64,000 nt of DNA, taken from contig NC_049980.1 of assembly GCF_000003815.2 (NCBI RefSeq), positions 4,193,742 through 4,257,741 of the forward strand. The letters are read 5' to 3'. Below the pieces are notes generated by a model. It had not been told where the DNA came from. It was given only the letters and a program-made list of their open reading frames with translations, and ran no database searches. The translations under genes and the position numbers were made by a program. This DNA is from Branchiostoma floridae (Eukaryota > Chordata > Leptocardii > Amphioxiformes > Branchiostomatidae). Below, in pieces: positions 1 to 11,629 of this stretch (position 1 is the first letter of the stretch; the number at the start of each line of letters is the position of its first letter).

Positions 1-182
1 TTTAAGCAAAATCCGGGGAATACTCCCAGAGAACCATATGCCTATAACATTAAGATTCTGTAGACATAACCAAAATGACGATTGATTTTATTACTCATGA
101 CTCTATATCCACTTTTTTGTAGTTCATAATTGGCCATACAAAAGTCAATGTACTTTTTGTCGTGTCAATGAGTTAAGTTGAA

Positions 183-458
183 GTTAAACCTTCCCACGCC
201 TGATGGCGCATAGGGCGGTGCCCATCTCTGTTTCCTTAGCCCTGGGCCACACAACGCAATCACTACAACAGAGGGCTAGTCCACTGGTAGTGGCATGTGT
301 TCAACTTCCATACTCTTTCCCGAATGCTGAGTGCTAAGCAGAGAAAGCAGCATGTACCATTTTTAAAGTCTTTGGTATGACTCGGCCGGGGATCGAACTC
401 ACGACCTACCGAATGCAAGGCGGACACTCTACCCACTAGGCCATTGCACCGGCACCGT
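183..458 (-). repeat. tRNA-derived SINE (type c)
   Basis: Read on the minus strand, a tRNA-like head near 380-458 has an A-box-like stretch and a B-box (GAGTTCGATCCC), followed by a non-tRNA body running down to about 183. The match to Pol III promoter boxes is direct; calling it a SINE follows from the tRNA-head plus body layout. Its body differs from the type a and b SINEs elsewhere in the window. Confidence 0.7.
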
Positions 459-463
459 GTCAA

Positions 464-1010
464 TAAAGCTTGCTATAAATCTGGATGTGATAAACGTCTA
501 TAAGAGGGCATTGCCCGTGTCAAAGCTTTGACCGATTATGCAAATCGCTATCTGGCCGGCCGTCTCACTTTGAAACTCCGCAATATCCGTTTTATTGCTT
601 GTCTTTGTTCTGCGTTTGCCTGTCTATACAACCAGTTAGCGCGTGGCCAACGGCGGTCTACTATCAAATTGATAAAAGCAACTTCGCCTTTTCTTTTCTT
701 CACACGCCGTAGGACGAGAACACTTCAAAGAAAATAGTACGTCTATTATCTTCTTCCACGACAAAATTTGAAAAGCACGATTACAACAAGTAACCTTGAC
801 GGCAAAGTATGGCAAAGCAAAGCAAAGCGTGGTGCTTAATTGCGGTTAACGACCTCACCGACACCGTTAGATAACGGTTATTATTTGTGACCTTTGTAAA
901 ACGCCCACAAGGCGAACTTCCTTGTTTAGAATTTGTTTTCAAGATCTTGGGGGGGGGGGGTTCCATTTTGTGCATTTCATCCGTAGACATTACAAATGAA
1001 ATGATGTACA
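464..1010. other. No gene recognised
   Basis: Only short open frames without family resemblance are present. A run of 12 G lies at 949-960. Confidence 0.5.
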
Positions 1011-1014
1011 AAAT

Positions 1015-1165
1015 GTTCAAATGAACTTTATTGAACGACATTTGTACATGGCAACGACTATTACACAAAGTACAAAATAGGTCTATACAATAAGAATTAA
1101 CATCCTAGACTTAACATAACAAGAAGGGCTAATGCAAGTCTTTGATATAGTGTTACAATCGAGTT
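1015..1165 (-). repeat. Interspersed repeat, probable LINE 3' tail
   Basis: About 150 bp recurs at 58748-58900 in the same orientation. Read on the minus strand both copies end near an AATAAA-type signal, as expected of a 5'-truncated LINE 3' end. No coding part is visible, so the LINE assignment is inference. Confidence 0.5.
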
Positions 1166-1307
1166 GGGCTAATCATGAGTTTCAATATTCTTTCTTTGAT
1201 AGCAAAGCAGTCTTTGATATATTTGCCTATCTTTGCAGTATGGGAGTTGTGGCTTCTAAATATATATACAAATCTGTCTGTAGCATCGAGTCTCTTGAAA
1301 TCTGCTG

Positions 1308-2189
1308 TACTGGTTACAAAACTAATTTCAGGATCGCTAAGAAATCTCGTCTTGTTATGTGTTCTTTGCTATCTTATGAGCGAGCTGCCTTCTCGGTGTG
1401 CTTAACGATACTCATTTATTCCTAAAATATGCACAATAAACAAAGTGTCTATGCGTATAGGGAATGCATGGGTATGGTCTGCATAGATTTAGTGAGTGTC
1501 CTATTGTTTTACAAAACACACATCGCGCAATTCATCCCAAGGTGAATTCCACAAAATTCGGCTGATTATGTATTCATTGACACCTTACGAGGGGCATTCA
1601 ATAAGTAATACCCCTGACCCATTTTCAGTTGTCTGATCTAAATCAAATTTTGCACGTATAATGATTCGTATCTCTATGAATTATGTTGCAAAAAAACAGC
1701 TCTAAATTAATTGTGATTTCTGATTTACCGGTGTTTGAACTGAGTCACGTGTGAAAAGGAGCCAGTTGAGTGTCGCGCAGTGATCCGGTGTAAGGACGCA
1801 CACCAAACGAGGCTTTTGATCAAAAAGAAACTTATGGTGATGATGCTCCATCATAAGCGTTTTATAAGGTCATATGATGGGGCATCATCACCATAAGTTC
1901 CTTCATTTCATCAAAAGTCTCGTTTGGTATGCGTCCTTGCGCCGGATCACTGCGCGACACTGAACTGGCTCCATTTCACACCTGACTCAGTTCAAACACC
2001 AGTAAATCAGAAACCACAATTAGTGAAGAGCTGTTGTTTGCAACATAATCCATAGATATATGAATCATTATACGTGCAAAATTTCATCCAGATCAGACAA
2101 CTGGAAATGGGTCAGGGGCATTACTTATTGAACGCCCCTCGTATCTTTTGGAAAGCACCACCCCCTTCTGGAGTGAAATGCCCCTTTAA
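1308..2189 (+). mobile_element. TTAA-flanked TIR element, 5'-truncated, interrupted
   Basis: This copy matches the complete relative at 56224-56746 from about 1308 to its right end, where GGAATGCCCC-like sequence meets TTAA at 2186-2189. The left terminal repeat is missing. The element is split at a TA by the mariner-type foldback at 1588-2141. It encodes no transposase, so it must have been moved in trans if mobile; TTAA targets suggest a piggyBac-like enzyme, which is inference. Confidence 0.7.
1588..2141. mobile_element. Mariner-type foldback MITE with TA target duplication
   Basis: The ends are inverted copies starting CGAGGGGCATTCAATAAGTA and flanked by TA at 1586-1587 and 2142-2143. 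Nearly the whole 554 bp folds on itself: arms of about 260 bp around a loop near 1850-1872. TA duplication and this terminal sequence fit Tc1/mariner elements. No transposase frame remains. The empty-site relative at 56699-56700 confirms the insertion point. Confidence 0.85.
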
Positions 2190-2194
2190 CCCTA

Positions 2195-2855
2195 CACTAC
2201 GTACATTTAAATCCAACAGACAAGCAAGACAGAACGGAGTACCGATGCATAACAACAGGAAAGACTTCAGAACCAAGGACAGGACGTCCGTTTTGAAGTT
2301 GTTATTTTGGCACTAAGTGGCAGACCTGTTTGACATTTGCGTATCCTTTCCGACAAACAGTCTTCTCCGTGACTTCCGGTGGAGTTTGTAGTTTTCTCTA
2401 CTACGCGCGCCTTAGAATGATCCGGTTGTATATTCTAGCGACAAGCTTTCATGTAAAGGACGGTGAAAAAAGTCGTTTTTTTTACAGAAGGTATAAGATC
2501 GAGGCATTCTTTAGGCAAAGATTTTAAACGTTTGAAACAATTTTTGCAACACACTTCTTGACTTTCCACGATCGCATTTTTTTGTATATCAAGCTTTCAG
2601 ACTCTGTAAGGATAGAAAGTCACACAGCACACTTGCACACAATCCCTCGAGATTTGCTTTGCATTTGCTATTGTCAGAAGTTTGCAAAGTCAGGAACTGA
2701 CATATAGCTTGCATGTTACGCTTCAAATACAAATAGATAAAAGATAGATAATCAATATAGATTCATAGAGTGATACATACAGATAGAGATACAACGTCAT
2801 AGATAGGTGGCTTCTATACGACAGTGATTGCCCGAGTCCAAAGGAGGCCATAGGA
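2195..2855. other. No gene recognised
   Basis: Contains a low-complexity GATA-rich patch near 2735-2800 and otherwise nothing recognisable. Confidence 0.5.
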
Positions 2856-2857
2856 CT

Positions 2858-2925
2858 GTAGGTTTTGATCCACTTACACCGGGTAGGACCCCTACTCTTT
2901 TTGATTAGTTTTTTGCCTTGCCGCC
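2858..2925 (-). repeat. SINE type a fragment
   Basis: A minus-strand match to the distal body of the type a SINE (compare 10835-10925): the segment around TTGATCCACTTACACCGGG and the following CCCCTACTCTTT. The tRNA head is absent. Confidence 0.55.
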
Positions 2926-3850
2926 GGCAAGGCTTTACGCCAGCTTTCTTCCATGGATCCATGGATGGACGGACCTGTTAACCCAGCCCTTCCAAAGCCC
3001 CTTCCAAAGGCCCGTTTTTAATGGGGGTATAACAAAATCAAAAAAGAAAGAAAACTAGACAAGAGAGACAAGACGTTTTTTCACTGTTTTCATTTTTTTT
3101 TTTACATCATTTCAAAGAACATACAAGAGAAGAAGGAAAGAAAAAGGGATGTGTCAAGCTACCCACAACAGGTTACTTGTCCGCCGAGCTCCCACCAACC
3201 CACTCCTGCCAACTTGACACATCCAAATAAAAAAGACATACGAAACGTACAAGACAGACAGTTCATACCAGACTGATACAACTACAGGGGGGAAGCAGGG
3301 GATTAAAAGCTTAGTCGCAGTTTTCCCCCGTCGACCCTGGCCCACTGCACTGAGCACCACAGAGACATAAACGTTGTTTCGTTCAGACGTACAAAGTCAA
3401 GCTTTATTCTTGAGCGGAGGCACTCCTTGATGTATGGGACCATCTCGACATGAGTCGAAAAGGCCCTTCTTTCCTTGCCGAGTTTCATGGCTTAGTTAGA
3501 CAATGGTACATTCCAGGCGAGTATTAAAACGCTCTTCTAGACGCATGTTACTGTATGTGGTCCAGCGTAATAAATCTACGCTTTAACTCACCATGTTTAT
3601 ATAAAGATATATCACAAATTGCATCAGAAGGAACTTAGTTTGTAATAAAATATAATGCATATTCACTGTGGGTCAAAAAGTTTTACAAAACCTGTTTAAT
3701 GTGCCAATAATTCATCTGACATAAATTATGATAATGAGAGGGGAGGGGGGCGACATGTGGAACTCGGGATTTTTAAGCGTAGAATCTAGTCTAACTTACC
3801 AAAATAACATAAAATACGCGACAAGGCACAGCTTTTTTAAAAAGATTTCT
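2926..3850. other. No gene recognised
   Basis: AT-rich stretches and a T-run near 3091-3101; no convincing exon, repeat family or RNA gene seen. Confidence 0.45.
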
Positions 3851-3854
3851 TGTT

Positions 3855-4062
3855 TTATGTGCTCGAGGTGTGGCTCTCCTCAAACACGGGACCCCCTATC
3901 CGATGGTAGGCCCCTATGTACTCATTTTCACCTATGCACAGAAAGGAAAGTCATGTAAAGTGCTTTTTCCAAGGCCAAGAGATCGATGGCATATCAGCAG
4001 ATTTGAATCCAGAAGCCCTATATGGGCTATATGGGTAAAGCACCTTGCCGTTGCGCCACATA
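3855..4062 (-). repeat. tRNA-derived SINE (type a)
   Basis: The body carries the family signature, GTACTCATTTTCACCT on the plus strand at about 3918, and a degenerate tRNA head near 4000-4062 with the B-box reversed (ATTTGAATCC). Confidence 0.65.
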
Positions 4063-4081
4063 ACCCCACATTTTCCCCCTC

Positions 4082-4565
4082 CTTCATGGGTAGCCGCCCT
4101 AGTATACTGACCTCTAACCAACCTTTAGGTAAGATGTTTATTGCAAGTTCAATAACCCCTATCCAGATTCCCAGAACTGTCCAATCAGCTCCATTTTTCC
4201 TTATTTGGTATTCCTAATGTGGTAATCTGATTACGTTTGCTCTATTGAAGCGTCTTTTCTTGGCCTTCATGCCTAGCCGCCCTAAGATACTAACCTCTAA
4301 ATAACCTTCAAGATGTTTACTGTCAGTTCATACCTTATTTGGTATTCTTAAAGTGGTAATTCAATTACTTTTGCTCTAATGAAGCGTCCTTTCCAGCTCT
4401 TCACATCTTTTCGCCCTAAGATACTGACCTCTAACCAACCTTTAAGATGTTTACTACGAGTTCAAAAGCCTTTACAGACACACAGAACTGTCCAATCAGC
4501 TTTGTTTTACCATATTTGGTATTTTTGATGTAGTTACATCTTCATGTTTGCTCTGGTAACTCGCA
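4082..4565. repeat. Degenerate tandem repeat, three units
   Basis: Three units begin near 4091, 4274 and 4409 with GCCCTA(A/G)(G/T)ATACT(G/A)ACC and share later blocks such as TTTGGTATT. Unit length varies from about 135 to 185 bp. No coding potential seen. Confidence 0.7.
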
Positions 4566-4869
4566 GAAGAGGATGACGTGAGGCATAACAACATTAGATG
4601 TTACATAAAAGTCTGGGTATGGATTAGAATAGAAGTAGGCAACAAAAGAACGACAAAAACAAGAGAAAAAACACAGACCGCATCGCAAAATGCCAGGCAG
4701 AGCCCAAATATTCAACATTTTAGAAATATAGCATTCTCTATGACAGATAAAGAATAAACAGTCTCTGTTGTTTGATGATACGTTGAATATAGCTAATCAT
4801 AGTGCGTATAGCGATATTTGCAATGCGGCTTTGTTATGTTGTGGGAAGGTCGCGAAACTTTGGGGCACA

Positions 4870-5379
4870 TGCGCACGCGCACACACACACAGACAGACAA
4901 AAATGTGCACACACATCCCATACATGGATAAACACACACACACAGTCCCTTCACACACACACACATCGACATACACACACAACCATTCCACACACATACA
5001 CAAACTCACATAAATGCACCCCCACACATGCGCACACACATACACACTTACACATAAATGTACACACATACACACACACACACACACGCGCACATACACA
5101 TACACTCACGCATGACTATACCCTAACACAAACACTTTGAACCTTGAACTTGGACATCAGGGATGCCATCACGGGTCACAATGGATTCTTCCTCTCCCTT
5201 AGACTATACCAAAACGCACACACAGAGCCCACAAACACGCAAACGCACACAAACGCACACACATGGATTCACACTGCTGACACACACTCACACACACATA
5301 TGCTGTACACATACACACACCACACACACACATATACACAGTCAAACACACACACACACACACACACACATACACACAT

Positions 5380-5434
<55 letters not shown>

Positions 5435-5465
5435 CACATTTACACACACACACGCACACACACAA
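4870..5465. repeat. CA/TG microsatellite, interrupted
   Basis: Two long CA-rich blocks (about 4875-5130 and 5215-5465) are separated by about 80 bp of unique sequence. Purest run is near 5345-5430. All open frames here are Thr/His or Cys/Val artefacts of the repeat. Confidence 0.95.
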
Positions 5466-5469
5466 AACG

Positions 5470-6090
5470 GCAGCGAAAGCATAACTTTCTTGACGAGGGT
5501 AAAAATCCTTGAACAAAAGTAACCACACTTTAGAAATCGTCTAACAGGTGAGACCGCAATTAAAGACATAGGAAAGCCCATTAAAACTCAGTGCGGCAGA
5601 CGTGAACAAAGCCCACCTGCGATTCAAGGTGAACTTAAGTAAGTTTTCACTCGTAGTCAACAACACTTGACTTGAAACGAACTCCCTCGAGGGCAAGGGC
5701 ACTGTTGTCTTACTAGCGTCATGTTTGCCATAGCAACTTGTTACTCAGCAACAACGTTTTGTTGCCGTAGGACCGTTGCTAGTTTTAATTGAGCTCGCGA
5801 ACGTTTCTCGTGTAATGAATGCATAATTATATACATTGCTGTAATACCACTGTTAGGTCGGCATAACCTCCTGAGGGGTAACCAGGGGCAACGCAAACGA
5901 CACAAGTAATTTGATACTTGGTTACAAGCTCCCCCTTTTCTGTTTTTGTCGGATGTTTTGACGTTGATAGAATCTTAATAACTTGAAATTGGACATGACT
6001 TTGGCTAAGGACAGAGTCTTTTGCTGAAATACCGTCGGTATGACGTCATGAGAGGTAACTAGGGGCAACGCAGACGACACAAGGTAACGT
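5470..6090. other. No gene; short direct repeat
   Basis: A block around GGGGTAACCAGGGGCAACGC at 5875-5900 recurs, diverged, at 6053-6075. Nothing else recognisable. Confidence 0.5.
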
Positions 6091-6094
6091 TACT

Positions 6095-7365
6095 ATGAGG
6101 TATTGAAGCTTTTCCTTGCCTTTTTTGTCGAATGAAGGGTACTTTGATATTTTGAAGCTTCCCCTTACGTCTTTTCTTGATATTTCGAAGTTTCCCTTGT
6201 TTTTTTGTTGGATACAGGGTACTTTGATATTTTGAAACTTCCATTATCCTTTTTCGTCGAATACATGGTACTTTGATATTCTGAAGCTTCCATTGCCTTT
6301 TTTTGTTGTATACAGGGTACTTTGATATATTGAAGGTTTTGCCTTTATTTTTTCTGTCGCATGCGGAGTACTTTGATATTTTGAAGCTTCCCCTTACGTC
6401 TTTTCTTGATATTTCAAAGTTTCCCTTGTTGTTGTTATTTTGTTGGATACAGGGTACTTTGATACTTTGAAACTTCCCTTATCCTTTTTCGTCAAATACT
6501 TGGTACTTTGATATTTTGAAACTTCCCTTTTCCTTTTTCGTCGAATACGTGGTATTTTGATGTCCTGAAGCTTCCCTTGTCATTTTTTTGTTGGATACGG
6601 AGTACTTTGATATTTTGAAACTTCCCTTATCCTTTTTCGTCGAATACGTGGTACTTTGATATTCTGAAACTTCCCTTTTCCTTTTTCGTCGAATACGTGG
6701 TACTTTGATATTTTGAAACTTCCCTTTTCCTTTTTCGTCGAATACGAGGTACTTTGATATTCTGAAGCTTCCATTGCCTTTTTTTGTTGGATACAGGGTA
6801 CTTTGATATGTTGAAGGTTTCCCTTTATTTTCTCTGTCGCATGCAGAGTACTTTGATATTTTGAAACTTCCCTTTTCCTTTTTCGTCGAATACGTGGTAC
6901 TTTGATATTCTGAAGCTTCCATTGCCTTTTTTTGTTGGATACAGGGTACTTTGATATGTGGAAGGTTTCCCTTTATTTTCTCTGTCGCATGCAGAGTACT
7001 TTGATATTTTGAAGCTTTCCCTTGCCATTTTTTGTCGGATACAGGATTCTTTGATATGTTGGAACTTCCCTTATCCTTTTTCGTCGAATACGTGGTACTT
7101 TGATACTCTGAAGTTCCCCTTGTCTTTTTTTGGCGGATACAGAGTACTTTGATATATTGAAGGTTTCCCTTTATTTTTTCTGTCGTATGCGGAGTACTTA
7201 GATATTTGAATCTTCCCTTTGATTTTTTGTCGAATACAGGGTGCTTTGAAATTTTGAAGCTTCCCCTTGCCTTTTTTATCGGATACAGAGTACTTTGATA
7301 TGTTGAAACTTCCCCTTGCTCTTTTTCTGTCGGATACGGGGTACTACTAATTTGATATTTTGAAA
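6095..7365. repeat. Minisatellite, period about 49 bp, about 25 units
   Basis: Units contain GTACTTTGATATTTTGAA followed by a C/T-rich block and TCGTCGAATACG. Spacing between adjacent clean units (6652 to 6701) is 49 bp. Three units make 147 bp, a multiple of three, so minus-strand frames stay open for up to 147 codons; I treat these as artefacts. Variants TTGTTGGATACAGG and CTGTCGCATGC alternate, giving a weak higher-order pattern. Confidence 0.9.
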
Positions 7366-8725
7366 TATTGGGGGTGTTTTTGTTCTTCTAAGATTACCAT
7401 CTTAGATAATGTATGGACCTTGATTTTGTTTAAGGTAGTACCCTCATGCATAAAGATAATTTATGCACATTGGTATGACGTCACAATGACGTCATCGAAT
7501 ACTTTAAGGCCACGCCCATTTTTAGAAAAAAAGCCTAAAAGGCTTAAATTTTGGCTTGTAATTTGTCTGTTATTATTGAAACTTTTCAGAAGTGTGCATA
7601 ATAGTGATTTGAATAGATCTGGGTGTGGATTTTATCTTATCTTGTCATGCTGATTTTTTATTAATTTTTTTCCTGAAATTTTAATTACCCCTTATGCTAA
7701 CAGCATTTGGGAGCACTAAATAGCATCTTTTTGCGGCGGGAGCGCACGAAGTTCTTCCTTACAGGGTAAATTTTAAAATAAAACTTATTTTACCCGTTTT
7801 CAATGAACAGTTTTTCAAAAATGATACAGTAAAAATCAAGTTGTGGCGGTAGTAGTGACGTAATCCACTTTTACAGGTCATAAAAAGACCAAAGTGATGT
7901 TTTTGAGGTCAAATTTGCATGCGGCATGTGCCAAAACCCCTGTATACTAATTTTTTTTCAAGGATAGGGAAAATATGGTGATTTTGCATATTTAATTAGC
8001 GGATTTTATTACCCCTGGAACTCAATTATTCAGAATTTGTAAACTAGATGTATAAGTTTAATGACCATATTTCAAATCAACATATTATAAAACCCCTGTA
8101 CACCAAGTTTTTTTCTTGTATCTTGTATGAATGCAGAGATGTTGTAATCTTGCATGTTTAATGAGCTGATCAAGAGAAATTATGCATAATTTCCAGGCCT
8201 TTGAATGGCCATAACTCTCTAACGGTATGTCCGATTTTGTTGGAATAAAAACCATTCTATTTGTTTCACTGAGACCTAGCCAATGATATCAAGTTTGAAA
8301 AGTTATGATGAGTTTGAAATTTTTGCGTTATTTGAGACAGCTACTTTGACCTCGAATTTTTACAGACAAAAAGCGACATTTGATAGGAAAGTATGCTAGA
8401 TTATGAAAATAGAACTACATAACAAATAACATTGATAGTTATTTTTTGGAAAATATTATTTTGAAATTTTGCTCAGCCACCCTGAAATCCTACCTTAATA
8501 GCTTGAACCCAGCCATGCATATGGTTACGGTCGGCAACGTTTGAAAACAAGAAAATATCAGAGCTATCAAACTCTCGCAGAGTAAGTTACTGACAAAATA
8601 CCATTGTTGAGTTGGTATGCCCCCCTAAGAAGTAACTACAAAGCCAACAAGAAAAAACGTACGTACTTTGATATTTTCTTTGACATTGAATGAACGAAAC
8701 TGTGGTGTTGTTTCGCTGTTGGTTC
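7366..8725. other. AT-rich, no gene recognised
   Basis: Two TGACGTCA palindromes (CRE-like) sit 11 bp apart at 7476-7483 and 7487-7494. The rest looks like old repetitive DNA, but I could not define borders. Confidence 0.4.
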
Positions 8726-8727
8726 GC

Positions 8728-8856
8728 GATTTTCAACGTTGGCTGGGTTCTCTTGTGCTGGGAAAGGGAGTTTGCCGAGGAAGGGAGTTTGCATGCTGTG
8801 CATGGGAGTTTGCCGTGATATCACGGCACAAGAGAACCCGGCCAACGTTGAAAATC
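8728..8856. mobile_element. Small foldback MITE
   Basis: Ends are inverted copies of about 31 bp: GATTTTCAACGTTGGC at the left, its complement ending at 8856. Between them GGGAGTTTGC occurs three times. No coding capacity. Confidence 0.75.
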
Positions 8857-8875
8857 ATGAATCAACGCAACGGAG

Positions 8876-9350
8876 TCTAGCTTTAACCCACCCCCGAATA
8901 CCTTATGTAATGAAAACCTGCCCTTCGGCCACACTTAACCTGAATACAGAAAAGAAGGCAATCACAAAAACGCTCAGATCTGACCGCTTGATTCATCATA
9001 CCGTTTTCAAAACGGAAATTGCTTTAACTGAAACTCGCGTACGGTCGCCATAACAATGTCAGGCGAACCGCCGACGCTAATTTCCATATCGTATAAACGG
9101 TCGTTGCCTTCCAAAATGGTCATCGATAATGGTGAATTACGTAGCTTTAATCCACTTCCAAATGCCTTATGTAATGAAAACCTACCCTTAGGCCACGCTT
9201 AAGTTAAATACAAAAGAAAGAAATCATAAAGGCGTCCCGACCGCTTGATTCATCATGCGGTTTTTTTTTTAACGGAAATAATGCTTCAACATAGACTCGC
9301 GTACGGTCGTCATGGCAACGTCAGACGAACCGCCGACGCTAGTTTCCGTG
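8876..9350. repeat. Tandem duplication of about 210 bp
   Basis: 8876-9088 and 9146-9350 align along their length, sharing CCTTATGTAATGAAAACCT, ACCGCTTGATTCATCAT and GAACCGCCGACGCTA. The spacing is about 270 bp. No exon is evident in either copy. Confidence 0.75.
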
Positions 9351-9985
9351 TCGGAAAGGTTTGTCGCCTTAACAAAAGGTCGTTGCCTTTTGATGTCTTT
9401 TAATACGCCCGTCCCTCTAAGTGCATACGTATTAGCACGCTCTGCCCACACTCTACTGTTTCTTGGCGTAGATGATAAGGGATTTAGACTTGTGACTCAG
9501 GTTCGAACCGGAGTTTTCTTTATTTTTTCTCTTTTTTTTTCTTTTTTCTTTCTTATTTTTTAAATTATTATCTATCACGATGCTGTCAATTGAAATGTCA
9601 AATTTATATGCGTTTTTTGCTGATTGACAGTCGCCTAAAAAGGTATGAAACAGTCGGATATGGTATAGATATCGCTACGGTTAGCGATACAGCGACGGCC
9701 GTTCAAAAAGGCGCTGACGGTTTAGGCTTTGGTCCTTTTAAAAGCCGGCAACACAAGAAGGAACAAACATTATCATTTCGGTATCTGCACTTGCTGTTAC
9801 ATTTTTGGAGCAAAACGTGACGTTTTCTGAGAATACCCTATTTTCATGGGTCCGGCCAATACAATCAAATTGATGACGTCATAATTACGTGATATTGAGT
9901 CAACGTATGTCAAACGTCTTGTACTTGTCAGATATTATGTCTATATCATCTACTAAACATTTGGTGGCCGTACGACCCGTCTTTC
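9351..9985. other. No gene recognised
   Basis: Includes a T-rich run at about 9515-9562. No recognisable protein or RNA. Confidence 0.5.
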
Positions 9986-9987
9986 AA

Positions 9988-10080
9988 GAGTTATAGGACT
10001 TAGAAGTGGAGGGCCTCAACCACCCCCCCCCCCCCCACGGTCCAGGGATGATAAAAAAAGCCCGGTCTGAATAGGGTTAA
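9988..10080 (-). mobile_element. TTAA element end fragment
   Basis: Reverse-complement match to the left end of the element at 12353-12756, including the C-run, GGTCCAGGGATGA and the final TTAA at 10077-10080. The rest of the element is missing. Confidence 0.65.
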
Positions 10081-10084
10081 ATTC

Positions 10085-10240
10085 GATCCGGGGTCCGGCC
10101 GGGCCCCAAAAATAGCCCGGCAATCCGCAAGGTGTCCCACGGGACCAAATAGTGGTCGCACAAGGAAATGCCCTAAAACAGCCCGTAAACTGCCTGGTAA
10201 GGCCCCTTTAAACAATTTGGGACCTATGACTTGGAGAATT
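10085..10240. repeat. GC-rich interspersed repeat
   Basis: Shares CCCCAAAA(A)TAGCCCGG and the distal GGCCCCTTT with 16133-16258. A family of two degenerate copies in this window; class unknown. Confidence 0.5.
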
Positions 10241-10260
10241 TCACGACCAACAGGTCAAAA

Positions 10261-10830
10261 TGTATTTTTCCGAGAGCTGGAGATGGTGACGTCATGCACG
10301 GTGACGTATAGTAGTAAGGATAGGTTCAACGTCTTCTAGTTTTCTCAATGCAGCTATAAATGTAAGAACAGATGGTGCTTATAATTCATGGCTTATCTAA
10401 ATGCATAAAGATATAAATATATATGATTAGTATGTCAGCGCGTTCCAATCTGCGGGGTTTAGTCACCTTGGTGACACGTTGGGCCGCCCCCCTCCCACGT
10501 CACAAGAAGTGAATTGTTTTCCTGGAAATAAAAATGGTTTATCAGCGATTTCTTTTGAAACTGATGGTATCCTAGGAAAGGTAGTACCACTGGTTACAAG
10601 TCAAACGACTGTCCAAATACCCCTGCGATGCTTAATGAAGCATACATATCAGGCCTTCGAAACTAGGAAAATTTTACCAGTAACTTAACCAGTAATGAAA
10701 CACAAAGAATGCAATACTGTTCGTTTATAAAGGTTTTAAAACATTAGAAACGAATCAATGTATGCAACTGGATAGGCTGCAAACATTTCTTCCTGACGTT
10801 TTCAGTGACATCCGTGATTCTTTTTCTTTC
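10261..10830. other. No gene recognised
   Basis: Only short open frames. Nothing recognisable on either strand. Confidence 0.5.
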
Positions 10831-10834
10831 CTAT

Positions 10835-11120
10835 TTGTATTGCACACTCGGTAAACTAGCTCTGGCACACTCACACCAGGGAGGACCCCTTCTCTTTTCA
10901 TAAGTGTGGTGGGTTCTTTTACGTGCTCTTTAAACACGGGACCGACATTATATGTATTATCTGAGTGACGTCCTTAAGTGAAATTTGTCCATCTAAGTGA
11001 AGCGAGAAAAGACTTGTAAGGTGACTTTCCAAAGGCACAATGTCGGAAGCATGTCAGAGGTCAGGACCTGTAGGTCCTGGGCCATACACCCCAACCGTTA
11101 CGCCAACGTGACGCCAATCT
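10835..11120 (-). repeat. tRNA-derived SINE (type a)
   Basis: The distal body (CTCACACCAGGGAGGACCCC, 10870-10890) is at the left and a degenerate tRNA head at 11050-11115 is at the right, so the copy runs on the minus strand. One of the longer type a copies. Confidence 0.65.
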
Positions 11121-11169
11121 CAGTAGTATCCAGCTGTGGATGTTCATTTGTCTTTGTATACAAAATTTT

Positions 11170-11625
11170 ATCACCGCCGAGCCATGACTAAACTAAGAAT
11201 TATCGACCATTCGCTACAAATTGAAGTAGAATTGGTAGACACAGCAAGACTCCTCCAAATGACAGAATATGTACATTTTGCAACGATAGATGTGTAGAGA
11301 ATGAAGTACATTTTCTTTTAGAATGCCCATTATACACCGAGATGCGCACATCTGTCATAAATACACTTCAACTAGATAATGAATATATGTGTTTAAGTAA
11401 GGACCAAATGTTCAACTACTTTATGACGGCTAATAAATACAACGCACTTGAAAAGATTTGTAAATTTGTTCACACAAGTTTCAAAAAGAGAGAAGAGACT
11501 ATGTAGATTTTAGATGATATAAGATGTAACCTGTTTCACGTATACTAAAGTTATCCAACCCAATGTATTTAGCCCATGTTGGGCAGGAATATGCAATAAA
11601 GATCATTGTCAATGTCGTATAACGT
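11170..11625 (+). pseudogene. 5'-truncated LINE: ORF2 C-terminus and 3' tail
   Basis: The plus strand encodes the end of a non-LTR retrotransposon ORF2. It has a cysteine-knuckle segment reading ICTFCNDRCVENEVHFLLEC, then PLYTEMR, stopping at a TAG near 11504-11506. Upstream, the frame reading KLRIIDHSLQIEVE (from about 11190) continues only after a single-base frameshift near 11235. This Cys-x2-Cys...HFLLECP pattern is typical of CR1/L2/Crack-type LINEs. The 3' tail ends near 11610 with AATAAAG followed by ATCATTGTC. Reverse transcriptase and endonuclease domains are absent, so it is a dead, 5'-truncated copy. Confidence 0.8.
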
Positions 11626-11629
11626 AAAA

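Noticed and set aside
949-960. G/C homopolymer runs here and at about 10022-10036, 12397-12410, 30726-30735, 43631-43640, 60218-60227 and 63229-63240 as functional signals
   Set aside because: Common simple-sequence runs prone to assembly error; no consistent context, although two belong to TTAA elements.
4768-5581. Open frames over 100 codons in the CA/TG tract
   Set aside because: Pure dinucleotide artefacts (Thr-His or Cys-Val repeats) open on both strands.
6479-7028. 147-codon minus-strand frame with repeated K(V/I)SKYQST-like sequence
   Set aside because: It lies wholly in the 49-bp satellite, whose 3-unit length is divisible by three; no flanking gene signals.
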